A DNA stretch of 64,000 bases. It comes from Sepiola atlantica. Its lineage: Eukaryota; Mollusca; Cephalopoda; Sepiida; Sepiolidae. The notes under the pieces were generated by a model, which was given only the letters and a program-made list of their open reading frames with translations, was not told the origin of the DNA and did not search any database. Below are positions 1-12,244 of the stretch, in pieces. The stretch covers positions 3,928,501 to 3,992,500 of the forward strand of contig CAUVYP010000244.1 in the NCBI GenBank assembly GCA_963556195.1, given 5' to 3'. Position 1 is the stretch's first letter; each line of letters begins with the position of its first letter. A program made the translations under genes and the position numbers.

Positions 1-1009
1 TATTTTAAAGTCATTTTTGAGGTCTTGGTATTTGGTTATTTGTTCCCATTCGGCTCTATTGAGGTCATAGTCGTTTGAGCAGTTTTTTTCTGGGTTGTTC
101 TAGATGACAATGTCTGGTTTGATGGCCTTGTCTTTTATGTATCTGCCCACCTGGATGTCTCTATCATAGAACACTGTCACTTTTCCATTCGATGTTATGG
201 ATGAGGGTTCATGTTCTCAGATGTTCAGTGATCTTTCAAGCTGCATCTCTCCGCAGATCTTCTAATTCAGGTATTTACATACTTTGTTGTGGCGGGCAGT
301 GTAATGGCCATCAGCCAAAAGGATCTTGCATCCAGACATTAGGTGGCTTGGACTTTCAATAGACGAATAGCAGAACATGCACTGGTCAGTTTTTTGTAGA
401 CCCGCCATTTTCTTAAATCCATTAGTAAGTAGGCCTTGGTCTTGTGCAGCTATTAGTATCTGTTCCTCATCAAAAGGGAAGTTGCAACTCTTGAGCCATT
501 TTAGTGAAGCCTCCTTGTCGATATAGCTCTGGTTAAATTCTTCAATGAACTTTCCTGCTCTTTTATTATTTCGCCATCCTTCTAGTCTGGTCTTTAGCTC
601 CTTTTTCGTGTACTCCTCCCTCTTCTTGCGCGCCATCAGGGTTGCTGGGTTGTTATCATCTTTGCTAGTGGTTTCCACTGAAATTATCGGCTAGTTTTGT
701 TGTTGAGGTCTTCTGAGGAAGGTATTTGGTGTGATGTTCATTCACCATTTTCATTTTTTGATCACAGCAGCTCTTTATATATTGCCCCACACTGACCATT
801 GAGGCTCGGTAGGCATGGCTGATCTCAATTAGGCCCAGACCACCTTCTCTTCGCGGTAAGTATAGCCTGTACATACACTGATGTCGGTAAATGACTTTAT
901 TTTGTGCAAGCATTTTCCGAGTTTTTGTATCCAGGTTATTGACGTAGCATTGTGGCCAATCGATAATGCCGAACCCGTAGGAAACGACAGGTATTGCAAG
1001 TTGGTTCAT
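1..1009 (-). pseudogene. R2-type non-LTR retrotransposon: zinc knuckle and restriction-like endonuclease
   Basis: This is the C-terminal end of a broken retrotransposon polyprotein that reads leftward out of the window. Around 262-678 there is a Cys-x2-Cys-x6-His-x4-Cys knuckle (CMFC...H....C) followed by the 'DGHYTARHNKVCKYL' type segment seen before the endonuclease of R2/NeSL-type elements. From about 240 to 1 the minus strand continues in a broken frame with 'YDRDIQVGRYI', 'KPDIVI' and 'EWEQITKYQDLK', which fit the PD-(D/E)xK endonuclease of this class. 665-1009 holds the linker after the RT (REGGLGLIEI...). Known for the family: the endonuclease nicks the target and the RT primes from it. 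Stops and shifts between segments show that this copy is dead. The exact clade (R2, NeSL, Hero) is not resolved. Confidence 0.8.
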
Positions 1010-1159
1010 GGCAGTTATTTTATTTTTATGAGAGTTCTGATGTGAGGATTTTTTTCAGACGCTTTATATATTCTCCCTGTACATTCTCTCTCATCTTTCC
1101 GTGCCCAAGCGTCTCATTCTCCTCTACTCCAAGGTATTTATAGACAGCATCTTATCCTA

Positions 1160-2320
1160 GGTCTTCAATAGAGCCAGTGTTAATATTAAGATGTTCTGAT
1201 GCTGTCTTTTTCCCTTTCTTTATTGTGCATTTAGCACATTTTTCGAATCCAAAGCCATGCCGATGTCTTCTGTGTAATCTTTTACAATTTCTATCAGAGA
1301 GACGATTGTCTCTCAGATTCTGCATAGAGTTTGAGATCGTCCATAAAGAGATGATTTATTCTTTTATTTTCATCCTTCTTTCTGCCTCTGCTAAGGTTGT
1401 ATCCAGCATTGGATCGTTTAAGTAGCTTACTCAGTGGATCCATTGCGAGGCAAAAGAGAAGAGGTGAGACGCTGCCTCCTTCGATTATTCCTCACTGAAT
1501 CTTAATGTTTGGAGTCTGAATTTTTCCTTCCATATGGTAGAAGCGTGATTGATGTGCACAATCTGGTCATTTGCATTTGGAGGAATGACCTTATATCTTC
1601 GTGGACATTGTACAAGTCCAAACAGCAGAGTATCCAGGAGTGAGGTATACTATCAAAGGCCTTTTTGTAATCAATCCAGGCCATTGAGAGGTTTCTCTGC
1701 CTCTTTTTACAGTCCTCCAGGATTGTTCTGTTTACAAGGAGTTGGTCTTTTGTGCCAAGTCTTTTCCTGGTACACCCCTTCTGCTCACTTTCAAGGTAGT
1801 TGCCGGCAGCTAGATGTTCATATGTTGCATCAGCAATAATCCCTGTTAGTAGCTTGTAGGTTGTAGTTAGGCAGCAGATAGGCCTGTATTTTTTAACCAA
1901 ATGGGTCTCCTCACTTTTGGGAATAAGGGACGTGTTGCCTACAGTAAGCCATTCCGGTGGTTCCTCATCACCAGTGATGATTCTATTGAACGCCTTGGCA
2001 TAGTCATGATGAAGTGCTGTCAGTTTTTTTCAGCCAAAAATTTGGGGCATTGTCAATTCCTGGGGTCTTGAAATTACTATACTGGGCTACTTCCCTGCAG
2101 ACAACTTCTTTAGTAATTTCCAGGGCTGACATCTTTGGTTTCTCCTTGTTATCCTCTTTAATGGTGTTGATCAATTATTTTTCCTGATGTTGTTTGGGGT
2201 CCTCATAAAGTGGCCTCCAGTAGTTTTCCACTTCTTCTTGGGTAGGCGGAGAGCACACTTTTATTTCATCTCCTACGGGGCTCTGATACACCATCCTAGG
2301 ATTAGTCGCAAAAAGTTGAT
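1160..2320 (-). pseudogene. R2-type retrotransposon: reverse transcriptase domain
   Basis: This is the reverse transcriptase core of the element. On the minus strand, 1502-1900 carries 'KYRPICCLTTTYKLLTG', 'KGCTRKRLGTKDQLL' and 'MAWIDYKKAFDSIPHSW', the fingers and motif A. Further down, about 1325-1470, come 'GGSVSPLLFCLAMDPLS' (motif B) and 'FMDDLKLYA', the catalytic YxDD-type box with F for Y. From 1900 to 2320 the pre-RT region (PRMVYQSPVGDE..., PGIDNAPNFWLKKT) is readable only with frame changes. The domain order is that of one-ORF R2-superfamily elements. Several stops interrupt it, so no full RT can be made. Confidence 0.82.
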
Positions 2321-3812
2321 TTATTCTTTTTGACTCATATTTTTTTGTTTGTTTTTTATTTGTGCAGCTAAGGCTTTTATTTCAGCTTGATGTTCTGCTA
2401 TCTTAGCTCTAAGCTGCAGTGGGTTTTGAAGGGAATACTTGGTTTTAAGTTTCTTCACCTTCTTTTTCAATTTTTCGCCTGGGTGTTTACCTGTCAGAAA
2501 GGTAGATATTTGAGCGGTTTCTTTTCTCAGATTATAAATCTTTTGTTGGAGTTTTCTCTTCCAGACTGGCTCATAAGCTTTGTTCTTCAAGTTTCCCTCT
2601 TTTTTTCCTTCTTGATGTTGGTGACGCATTCTTTGGACGATCCTTGTAAGGGCATCATTATCCTTTGTGGCATGAGTCTTGAAGGCTTTATAACTATTGA
2701 TCTTTACCAGTCTGGGTCGATCTCCAACAGCCAGGCCTCGTGCTACTTCTATCATGTTTGCCAGCTCTTCCTCCAGTTCCATCTGGTCTGTATCCAGTGC
2801 CTCTTGTTGATGTGGGGCATTGTGTTGGCTCTTTTGCCCAAGGTGGTGTTCTTCGTCTTCACGCGCGCCTATAGGGAGCGACCCTTGAAATGAAGGCACA
2901 TTGTTTAGTGGTGTGCTTTCTTTCGGACGCATCTGCTTTGTTGGTGGTAGGCTTGGGCTCGGTGTTTTTATGTCAGGTAGCTGGGTCAGCAGAGATCCTG
3001 TTCTACTGTCCTTTGATTAGACCTCACAATACCCTGGCACAGGGAAGGGGTTACTGATTGGGCAAAGCTTGTCTTCAACCATCTCACGGATATCTAGTTT
3101 CATCTTGGAAATTTGGTCCGTGGAAAAGGCATTGTTTTTCAAGAAATTGTACTTTTGACATGTGAGTTTTTCTTTCACAATGTCCTTCTTGCTTGGGCAG
3201 TGGTGTCTGAAAATATGTTGCCATTCTTGGCATCTTTCTGACAGTTTTTGATGTTTTGTTTTGGCAGACTCCATTGCCCATATAAGCACCCATTTTTCCT
3301 CCCTACTCCATAGGGTTTGGGCAAATTCACTTCTGTTGGTCTTTGTGAAGTCAATCATCGCTTCACCAACAGCTTCTGCTTCGATTGTATCTTTCTCATC
3401 TTTTGGGAGATATTTATATATCTGTGATACAATCGAAAAAAGATTTTTGGTTGTAGTGTTTGATATTTTCCCTCGGTAGGGCAGACGTCCTTATTTGAGC
3501 CTCGAATACATCGTTTTTCTTTCTTCCCCACTTCTCATACCTTGAATAGGCGAAGCAGTGGAGAATAATTTTCTTCTCCTCAATTGACCACTTGACTTGA
3601 TTATAGTTTCTTTTTCTGGTGGTCATTGTTTGGTTTTGCCGGATTCCCGGACCAGAATTGGGCTGGTCTGGTGGAGTGTCCAGTTTACTGTTGTTGTTTG
3701 TGGTAACATCACTAGAAAAAGGTGCACCGTTGGTTTCTTCATATGACCCAGTGCGTACCCATTCTGAGAGGATCTTTTTATTCTGGGCGACATCCTGCCA
3801 GTTCATTTTCAT
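2321..3812 (-). pseudogene. R2-type retrotransposon: N-terminal part with Myb-like domain
   Basis: Three broken segments precede the RT. 3414-3812 carries a Myb/SANT-like stretch (KWSIEEKKIILHCFAYSRYE...), which in R2-type proteins helps bind target DNA next to the zinc fingers. 3017-3358 and 2321-2932 are lysine/glutamine-rich and helical, with a strongly basic stretch (GEKLKKKVKKLKTKYS) before the RT. C2H2 fragments of the same protein lie further upstream at 4325-4593. Frames change between segments, so the gene is a pseudogene. The Myb call rests on composition, spacing and position only. Confidence 0.65.
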
Positions 3813-3814
3813 TT

Positions 3815-5270
3815 TAGTTTGAATATTTGGTCAGAGTTTACTTCAAATGGGAAGTGTCCTCATGTCAGGATTTCTGACAAACCCCCGTAGAGAGAGACCT
3901 TAGACACTCGAGGACAGTGTCTAGTATGCATTCAAGTTCTCCCTGAATGTTTAATTTTTCTTCAGTCGAAGTTCTCAGAAATCAAGGGGCCCCTTACTGG
4001 GGCTAACACTTGATCTCTATATGAGATACATAGATACCCGTATATTCTATTTAAATTCTCCTTTACTTCTCAAACATTGAGTAAGTAAAAAAGTTAAGAA
4101 TAATAAATCTCTTCTCTCCCAACTGACCAGTAAAGTATGTCATAGTATATCTTTCTTGTGGTCTGTTGGTATTACCGGATTCCAGGACAAGAACTCATCT
4201 AGTCTGTTGGAGCATCCAGCTATGTGGTGTTACTTGAGGTAACATCACTAGGAGAAGATGCACTATTCCTCGTATGAGGGGATCTTATTTGTGCTGCGGA
4301 TTTTATGTAATTTTGAATATTTGGTCAGGGTTTACTTGTAGGGGTAAGTATCCTCATGTCAGGTTGTCCTGACAAACCTTTGTACAGAGAAACCGAAGAC
4401 GCTCGAGGATAGTGTCTAGTAGGTAATTCAAACTCCCCAGTGTGGGTCCGCATACGTTTTTTAAAATTGTATGTTTTTGAAAATTCAGAGGCACACACTC
4501 TACAACCATAAGGTGTTTCAATAGTGTGGTTCCGCATGTTGATTTTAAAACCTGAACTTTCGTTAAATTCTGAGTCCTAGAATTCACAAGCAAAAGGTCT
4601 TCCTCTGTTCTTTATTTTACATCAGTTCGAACAGATCAAGGAGCTCTCTCTCTCTTGAAGCTAACACATATCATTTTTCTTTTTTGTTTCATTTTACTTC
4701 AGTCGAATTTCTCATAAATCAAGGGGCCTCTTCCTGAGGCTAACACTTGATATCTATATGAGATACATAGATATCCCATTAAAATTCTCCTTTACTTGTC
4801 AAATGTTGAGTTAGTAAAGATGTTAAGAACATAATATCCCTCTTCCCAATTGGCCAGTTTGTTATGTTATGGTATATCTTTCTTGTGGTCTCCTGGTTGT
4901 ACACGATTCCAGGACAAGAATCTATCTGGTCTGGTGGAGTTTTTAGCTAAGTGCTGTTACTTGAGGTAACATGACTTGGAGAAGGTGCACCATTCCTCGT
5001 ATGAGCCAGTATATAGCTGTGTCGAGATGATCTTATTTGTGTTGCGAATACTATGTAATTTTGAATATTTGGTCAGGGTTTACTTGCAGGGTGAAGTATC
5101 CTCATGTCAGGTTGTATCTACAAACCGTTGTACAGAGAGAGACAGAAGACACTCGAGGATGGTGTCTATTAGATAATTCAAACTCACCCATTCCAGTTTG
5201 CATATATTTTGTAATTGATATTTTTAACATGCTGAGCCAGATACTCCATAAGTAGATGATTATTCTCTAG
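3815..5270 (-). repeat. Tandem copies of the 5' part of the R2-type element, with C2H2 fragment
   Basis: Upstream of the coding region the 5' segment is repeated. The landmark 'gaatatttggtcag' recurs at about 3822, 4315 and 5059, and 'tatatgagatacatagata' at about 4017 and 4754, giving a period near 740 bp for the two complete units. At 4325-4593 one unit still encodes a C2H2-like finger (CRVCASEF...H, then RTHTGE). The same unit also occurs alone at 58830-59315. The units resemble the N-terminal coding part around 3600-3960, so they look like duplicated 5' ends and not an unrelated satellite. Confidence 0.7.
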
Positions 5271-5625
5271 ATTTTGTATTTTTAATTGAATGTGCATTAC
5301 TTATTTAACACTATTTTATTTATTTCAATATTTGGCGCTTGTTCGTAATACTCCACCACCCATTTTCCCCAATCATTTACGGACCATTTTCAGCCCTATC
5401 AGGGTTAAGATTGTCCCAACGGGGTCATCTGTTGGCTGTGGGTGGTGACCCATGATGTCTAAGGACAAGATCCTGGTGGATGAGAAGTCTGTATCCTGGT
5501 TTCCTAAATGGTCACATGATTTGCAACACTTCATTTTGGTCCCAACTTAATTGATATTTTTAACATGCTGAGCCAGATACTCCATGAGTAGATTATTCTC
5601 TAGATTTTGTATTTTTAATTTCGAT
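5213..5625. repeat. Dispersed repeat bracketed by ~75-bp direct repeats
   Basis: 5213-5289 and about 5549-5625 are near-identical direct copies (both contain 'aacatgctgagccagatac' and 'ctctagattttgtattttt'). Between them sits about 230 bp (about 5310-5546), containing 'aatatttggcgcttgttcg' and 'gatgagaagtctgtatcct'. That block recurs at 35642-35872 without these flanks. The layout could be an insertion with duplicated flanks or an unequal-exchange product. No coding potential is seen. Confidence 0.7.
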
Positions 5626-5639
5626 GAATATTCAAATGA

Positions 5640-6500
5640 TGATCTACACAACTTACGTGCGTAAAGTTTATCCTTTGTGTTTATTTGTATATGGGGATCG
5701 TTTCATTAATCTACTGCTATGGGAAATGGGTCAGGAGCATTACTTATTGAATGTCCCTCGTACTTATTAAATGAAACCGTTGTGATTTATTTTCTACTCC
5801 CATCAAGTAAACTTTTTTCTATTCAGTTTGTTAAAATCTTTTGGTTTTTATCCATAGTTCCTATAAATGAAAGAAATTTCAATTAAAACATGATATTTAA
5901 ATATATTTGCATACACATTAATTTTTAATTTAGTATTTGAAACATTCATTATAATTAAGTTCATGTAGAATTTGGTATATTCGGTCTACTGTTCTCATCT
6001 TTGGTGTTTTTATCACAACGTTTCGGCCGATGTAACCTACATTCATTATAATTAAGTTTATTTAATTATGAGGAAACAGATACTTTCAAAACAATAATGA
6101 TATCATACTCCCAAGCCTTCACTCCTTTTTTCGGGGGGAAGATAAGATTCGTCTGTTATGATTCAATCCTCACAATCATTACATACTTTTGGGGGTCTGT
6201 CTAGTATATGCTCGTTCACCATGAGACCATCATCACTATCTTGCAAAAATATGCGACCAGATGGAGCATATATTTGCTAGCATTAGATATAAGTGTATTT
6301 ACTATTTTCTAAATTCATATTAGTTGTCAATTAAAGTAAAAAATTATACATTTAGTTGTTTATAAAAATTGACAACCGCTGCTCTAAACTAAGTAACTAC
6401 CTCATCTCTAAGATCAATATTACATAGTAATACGAGCACCAGATCGACTCCTGGTCCTTGTTTTCTTCCTCCTTTTTCACCTACTTTAACTGAGCTATTG
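5640..6500. other. AT-rich stretch without recognisable gene
   Basis: I see no gene. At about 6010-6050 there is 'caacgtttcggccgatgta', which resembles a stretch often seen near Penelope-like element ends, but nothing else of such an element is adjacent. Confidence 0.5.
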
Positions 6501-6519
6501 TTTTGTCGACTGCACCCTT

Positions 6520-7125
6520 GTCACTATTCCTGTAAACGTTATAAGAATCCTATAATGAGACGAATATTATAATGTGTAATTTAAACAAGAAAATGCTTAA
6601 AGAATCTTATAAATATACGAACATTATAATTTGTATTTAACAAGAAAATGCTTAAAGAATCCTATGAGACGAATATTATAATTTGTATTTAACAAGAAAA
6701 TGCTTAAAGAATCCTATGAGACGAACATTATAATTTGTATTTTAACAAGAAAATGCTTAAAGAACCTTATAATGAGACGAACATTATAATTTGTAATTTA
6801 ACAAGAAAATGCTTAAAGAATCCTATGAGACGAACATTATAATTTGTATTTAACAAGAAAATGCTTAAAGAATCCTATGAGACGAACATTATAATTTGTA
6901 TTTTAACAAGAACATGCTTAAAGAATCTTATAATTAGACGAACATTATAATTTGTATTTAAACAAGAAAATGCTTATAGAACCTTATAATGAGACGACCA
7001 TTATAATTTGTATTTAAACAAGAAAATGCTTAAATAACCTTATAATGAGACGAACATTATAATTTGTATTTAAACAAAAAAGTTATTAAAGAACCTTATA
7101 ATGAGACGAACCTCATAATTTGTTC
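6520..7125. repeat. Minisatellite, ~52-60 bp unit, about 10 copies
   Basis: The unit 'aacaagaaaatgcttaaaga' plus 'gagacgaacattataattt' repeats about ten times with small length changes. The array is bracketed by a direct repeat: 'tgtcactattcctgtaaa' occurs before it at about 6518 and after it at about 7154. Short open frames here only reflect the repeat. Confidence 0.88.
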
Positions 7126-7519
7126 TGAGATATTGTTTTGTCAATTGCACTCCTGTCACTATTCCTGTAAATGTTTAAGTTGTTTTCTAACTTACCCTGC
7201 AGATCAATTAATCCACTTGGGAACTCATTGTCTCTCTGAAGCACTGACACAAAATCCTTACCCGAACTCACACAATACATAATATCATTTGTACAGATTG
7301 AATAAATGAAAAAAGCACCTGTCTGTGTATAGAATTTCTCTTTCCAAATAATTGAAAAAAATCCCACTTCAACGATTTTCAAACAAGAACAATATGTATG
7401 GCTGGTGCAGATGTCTTATGTCCAATTCAACAATCATATAGTTTTGCACAATAGTTCACATTTTTAAAATGTTTCATATTTATAAAAGTCAAAATTAAAA
7501 CATCTTTTATAAAATGCGA

Positions 7520-7990
7520 AAAGTTTAAACTTATTTTAAAGAGTTTTTTGTTCAAAACAAACCTGGTGTCCACCTGTTCAGTTAGAACGAAAACAAGTGA
7601 CTGAAATTACAGAGTTTCGATAATCGCTAAAATAACGAAAATTAAGAAAAATACTGGTATAACATTACATTTTCCTACAATTGGTGACATTTATTGGATG
7701 TGTTTCTAACACTATTTTTGTTTATTTTTCGATTTTTCACCAATTATCAAAGATCAACGTACTGGGCTTATGAACAGTCATTTTTCCGTTCTAACTGAAT
7801 AGATGGATACCAGGGTTTTTTTTTTACAAAATAAAATTACTATTTTGTTTATTTTTCGACTTTTCACCGATTATCAAGAATTCTCGTACAGGGATTATGA
7901 ACAGCCATTTTGTTTTGCGTTCTAACTGAAAAGGTGGACACCAGGTTTATTTTGAACAAAAAAACGCTTTAAAATAAGTTAAAACACAAA
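7520..7990. mobile_element. Foldback (MITE-like) element with ~75-bp arms
   Basis: The left arm (about 7525-7600: 'ttgttcaaaacaaacctggt', 'gtccacctgttcagttagaa') is the reverse complement of the right arm (about 7915-7985: 'ttctaactgaaaaggtggac', 'accaggtttattttgaacaa'). No ORF links them. The right arm and the sequence after it recur at about 24385-24700, so the family is dispersed. No clear target duplication was identified. Confidence 0.7.
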
Positions 7991-8140
7991 TAAACTTATC
8001 CAGGTTAGTAGAAGAGTAACTTATCTTGCCTTTGGTAACATTTATTTGTTGCCTATTTGTTTGTTTGTTTTGTTTGTGTTTACCCCTTTTTCGTTCTGTT
8101 AGTTGTCGTTATAAATGCCCCAGTTGTTTTCTGTAATCAT
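7840..8140. repeat. Dispersed repeat, second copy at ~24385-24700
   Basis: The stretch running from 'tttttcgacttttcaccgat' to 'gtcgttataaatgcccca' is repeated with few changes at 24385-24690, both in plus orientation. It includes the right arm of the foldback element. Confidence 0.8.
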
Positions 8141-8199
8141 TTATCGATTTAAAAAAAAAGAATGGGAATCTTTAGCAATAGCCCCATAACTCGCGAGTC

Positions 8200-8990
8200 G
8201 GGTTGAAAAAAAGTTGTAGAACGTAGTCAAAAAAATGAATATGCAACAAATAAATGCGACGTACGTAGAGACTGGAGATTTTCCTAGTTATCTATTCCAT
8301 TTGTTTGTATGTTTACGTAGGATAAATGGCTTTTTATTAGACATGAAAAAAAAAAAATTTTCGCCAACAAAATGTTTACTTAATAAAGATGGCGTCAACA
8401 GTTCTCACGTGCTGTGTTTTTGTTTTGGTTTTGTTATTTTGCTTTACTGAAATATGAAAAATTAGGGTTCGGTTAGGGTTAGGTTTAGGTTTAGGGTTAG
8501 GAATTTTTTACAGAAACAACAGGAGAAAAAAAAAACATTACGGTGTGACGAATGAAAATAATATGTAAATAAAAGCACACTGACATGTAAATCAAAAGAA
8601 AATCATTTTATTCCTTTTGCTTAAAATGTAGTTTTGTTCTTCTGCTTGACTGAAAAATGCAAAAATTGCGCCTTGACTATGAGTCCCAGTAAAAAACAAT
8701 CGAAACGAGAACGAGACTCCAGTTTCTATCGAGAAGCGGCCATTAATTTTTTTTTTACTTAACGTACGCTAAAACTATCAATTTATAAAAAATAGCACTT
8801 TTAACGGATTATACTCATTAATAACTGTCACAGTTAACTTGGAAATTCAGTTTTATCGGCTACGGTAACTTTTATTTGTTGTATATTTGTTTTTTCAGCG
8901 TTTTCGTTGTAGGGCTATTCTTAAAGATACCCAAAAGAATACTTAACATTGACTGCTACGTATTTTTCATATTTTTTATGCAATGATTAC
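8200..8990. repeat. Dispersed repeat family, related copy at ~40900-41330
   Basis: Parts of this stretch match 40900-41330 at moderate identity. Shared landmarks are 'gcggccatt', 'aaatagcactt', 'acttttatttgttgta' and 'tttgtttgtat.ttt'. It also holds a short telomere-like run. No gene is seen. Confidence 0.55.
8463..8502 (+). repeat. Short telomere-like TTAGGG run
   Basis: About six imperfect units of TTAGGG/TTTAGG occur in a row. It is an interstitial fragment inside a dispersed repeat and not a chromosome end. Confidence 0.75.
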
Positions 8991-9217
8991 CTCATTGTAA
9001 TGGCGGTTCTTCTTGTTCACCTCGACTTCTGGATAAATCTTCTCACTCAAACTTCACCGCAAACTTTGTTTTTTAACCACACACATATTAGAATTTTTCT
9101 TTTGTAACCTTTTCGGCTCTCCAGAAGGGTTCATGATCCAAAAATAAAGCGAACAATGATAACAGAGCACAGTGTTTTTAATAAAAATAATGATTTTTTT
9201 TGTTGGTATAATTTAAA

Positions 9218-9990
9218 ACTGACTCTCCAGAAGGGTTCGCGATCCGCTGACTTCCGGGTTATCCTGCAGTAAATTTCAAGTACGGATGATCATAAATGAT
9301 AAAAGAAACCTTTTTTTAACAGAAAATTTAGAATTGTATTTTTAGTATAATAAAATAAGTTGTGAACAAAAAAAATGATCAAATATATGTTTGTTTATAT
9401 TTTTATGAAAATATGACAAATCTTTTATAAAAAAATCTGTTTTTTTTAATTGATATGAATAAAGTTTTACAATGTCTAGCACTGACAACTTCAACAGCTA
9501 CCTTCAAGAATTTCGGCAATATTCTTGATTGTATACGCTTTCATTTTAAATACTTTAAATTATGTTGCTGTTTCACAAAATACAAAAGACATTTGCTTTA
9601 AAAATTACTATTGAAATACTAAGCTATTTTATTATATGTTCATAAAAAATTAAAACACATTATGTTACTGTTTCACAAATACAAGACATTTCAAAACTTT
9701 ATTCATATCAATAAAAAGAAGACATTTCAACACATTTTTTATTAAAGATTTGTGATATTTTCATGAAACAAACAAAAGACATTTCAACATATTTGATTCA
9801 TAAAAACAGATTTATTAAAGATTTGTTATATTTTCATTAAAAAAAACTTATTTTATTATACTAAAAATACAATTTTAAATTTTCCGTTAAAATAAAGTTT
9901 CTTTTATCATTTATGATCATCCGTACTTGAAATTTACTGCAGGATAACCCGGAAGTCAGCGGGATCGCGAACCCTTCTGGAGAACCGAGG
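9218..9990. mobile_element. Foldback element with ~250-bp arms
   Basis: The left arm begins at about 9222 ('ctctccagaagggttcgcga', then 'gacttccgggttatcctgca') and the right arm ends at about 9987 with its reverse complement ('tgcaggataacccggaagtc', 'tcgcgaacccttctggaga'). The arms pair over at least 250 bp and the centre is AT-rich with no ORF. A partial end ('ctctccagaagggttcatga') also lies at about 9117. It is probably non-autonomous. Confidence 0.75.
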
Positions 9991-10971
9991 GTTTTCAAAG
10001 ACAACGGGGGTGGGGCCACCGAGAGCTACTACAGGCCTGCTGGCTCGAAAATGACGTCATTGCATTGTGTGTCAAAACAATGGCCGTCGTAATAAGAAGG
10101 CATTTCGACTTCTCCATTCACTAAATAATCCATCAAAATTCAGGAAATCAACCAATTTTAATGAAATTTTCAGTATTTATTAATTAATGATAACGGAATA
10201 AAATGAATTAGAAAGCTTGGTGCAAATGTATTATTTCCTGTAAACAAAAAACAGCTTTACTAAATTTATCCAAAATATCAAAACATGTTGACCATACGAT
10301 ATTGTAAATATTTAAAACAAAGCATTAGAAAACTTTAAAAATTGCATGTAAAAAAAGAAAAGAAAGGAACACGATTCGATTTATCCTGAAACTGATCTTT
10401 ATTCAATATAAATTTAAAGAAAATAATAATTCACGATCCAATACGGCAAAAAACTGAATTATGAATTTCGGGAACAAACAATTAAATAAACTAACAAATT
10501 AAAAACAAACGATGAATAATGTAAAAATGTAAACAAACAATAATAAAAACAAACGATAAGTTAGTTTAAAAATGAAAACGAACGATTAATTAAAAAATAA
10601 AACAAAATAAATTCAAACAAATAATATAAATACAAACAAACAAAGTTACTAGTGCAGAAATATTTTTTACTAGTGCAGAATTATTTTTTTATGTCAAACT
10701 TATAGAAAATATTTAGTAGAATGTTTTTAATTTTCTTTTTCTGTTTAGCTTTTTCTTACTGATGTGATCATTTTTCATATCACAAAAATTGTTCAGTATA
10801 TAATTGGAGATACTCCAGATTATCCTTCTATTTTTTCAATATTGTGATCATCATCACAAGAGTCAACATGAAAAAGAAGATTAGCATCTGCCAAAACATT
10901 CAATGTTATAAACATAGCTAATTTTCTCTGATGGACTGACTTAAGAAAGGAAGAATTTTTAACAAGTTTAC

Positions 10972-11173
10972 TGTAATCCAAACTTAAATTAAAAAAATAA
11001 TATTGGATTTTCTTCACCTTCACCGACAATTGCAATCTCCAATATTAAAAGTTCTCTCTCCAATCTTCACTCTCTTCTCTTCCAAACTCAACTCACTCTT
11101 CAGTCAAAAAAGTACGGTTTTTATATTGTTTAGCCCACCACATATGCAAATTATTGCAGTATCTTAAATCACA
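10972..11173 (-). repeat. 3' LTR of the Gypsy-like element
   Basis: It starts TGTAATCC and ends TCACA, and matches the 14638-14837 copy at about 96 percent by eye. The integrase reading frame ends on a TGA within its edge. Confidence 0.93.
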
Positions 11174-12235
11174 CACCCCCATGATCATCAAAGGTCATAT
11201 TGCCCATCACATAATCTTGTGCCCAAATCGGCGCATTACGTTCCCTCCGCGGTCTTTGCATCGCGACCGCCTCACCTTCATGTCTGGTGCTTACATCTCC
11301 ATCGTTTACTTGGACCACACGCCTCAAATCTAAAATATGCCGCGGCATCCCATCGACACTCAAGTTGTTAGGGGATTGCACTCCAGTAATCATTCCTCTT
11401 CTCCATTGCGTTGTACATCGAGCATTTGGTGGCTTCACCCAAACCTCTTTTCCTATTTGGATTCTGGTTGGTCCTCGCTCTTCGACTTCTGAGGATATAT
11501 CTCTTGGATGTCGCCATTCATATTTAAAAATGGATCTATGTGGCACTGTCTCGTCCCTCTGTCTGACCTTGGGTGCCATGTTGTACCAGAATGTGGCCTC
11601 TTCGGGTGATATCCCTGGTCTCTCAGCTATCGCTTTCACTGTCCGATGATGTCGCTCTACTATTCCATTTCCTCCGGGCCTATAGGCTGCCCTGTAATAT
11701 CTTTTTATTTTCCATTTTTCTAGCATTGTCTGGAGACGTTCTGAGCGAAAAACCGTGCCATTGTCCATTATCACCTCCATTACCGGACCCCTTTTAGCAT
11801 CACCTTCTCCAATTCCTCTGTAACCGCAGTTGCCGTCTCCGCATGTAACTCCCTCCATATTGCTAGTCTCCCAGGCCCACAGTCAATCATTGACAAGTAT
11901 GCGGCCCCACGATAGTGTGTTATGTCAATAGCTAATCTTGTCCAATTATTTGAAGTTCCAATTTCACCAGGATCATGTATATTCGGGGCAGGATCGATTG
12001 ATTGACATCGAACACAGTTCCTGACCACTCTCTGAACTTCCTCCCGTCTTATAAGTGGATCAACTTTCCGCACCAAATATAATGTTCTATCCACTTCCAT
12101 GTGGTGCATGCAATGCAACTCTTCTAGTTCTCCGGTTCCTAAACAGCATAACGGGACCTCTTCTTTCTCAACTAACCACCGTTTCTTTATTCGGGTTAGC
12201 GCATCTGCTTTGTTTCTCTGTGAAGGCACACACAC
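11169..12235 (-). pseudogene. Gypsy-like integrase
   Basis: 12235-11780 carries an HHCC-type zinc-binding segment (MHHMEVDRTLYL... then CVRCQS) and the first catalytic Asp (AIDITHYRG). 11858-11169, in a second frame, carries the other two (MDNGTVFRSERLQ and GGNGIVERHHRTVK), completing D,D,E. The tail (EVWVKPPNARCTTQWRRG...MPRHILDLRR) is the C-terminal DNA-binding part typical of these polyproteins. A frameshift near 11800 splits the domain. The integrase would insert the cDNA into the genome; this copy cannot. Confidence 0.9.
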
Positions 12236-12244
12236 TGCCTTTAT

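Noticed and set aside
5980..6050. Second hammerhead on the minus strand (CGGCCGAAACG)
   Set aside because: The CUGAUGA half of the core is missing, so no ribozyme fold is possible.
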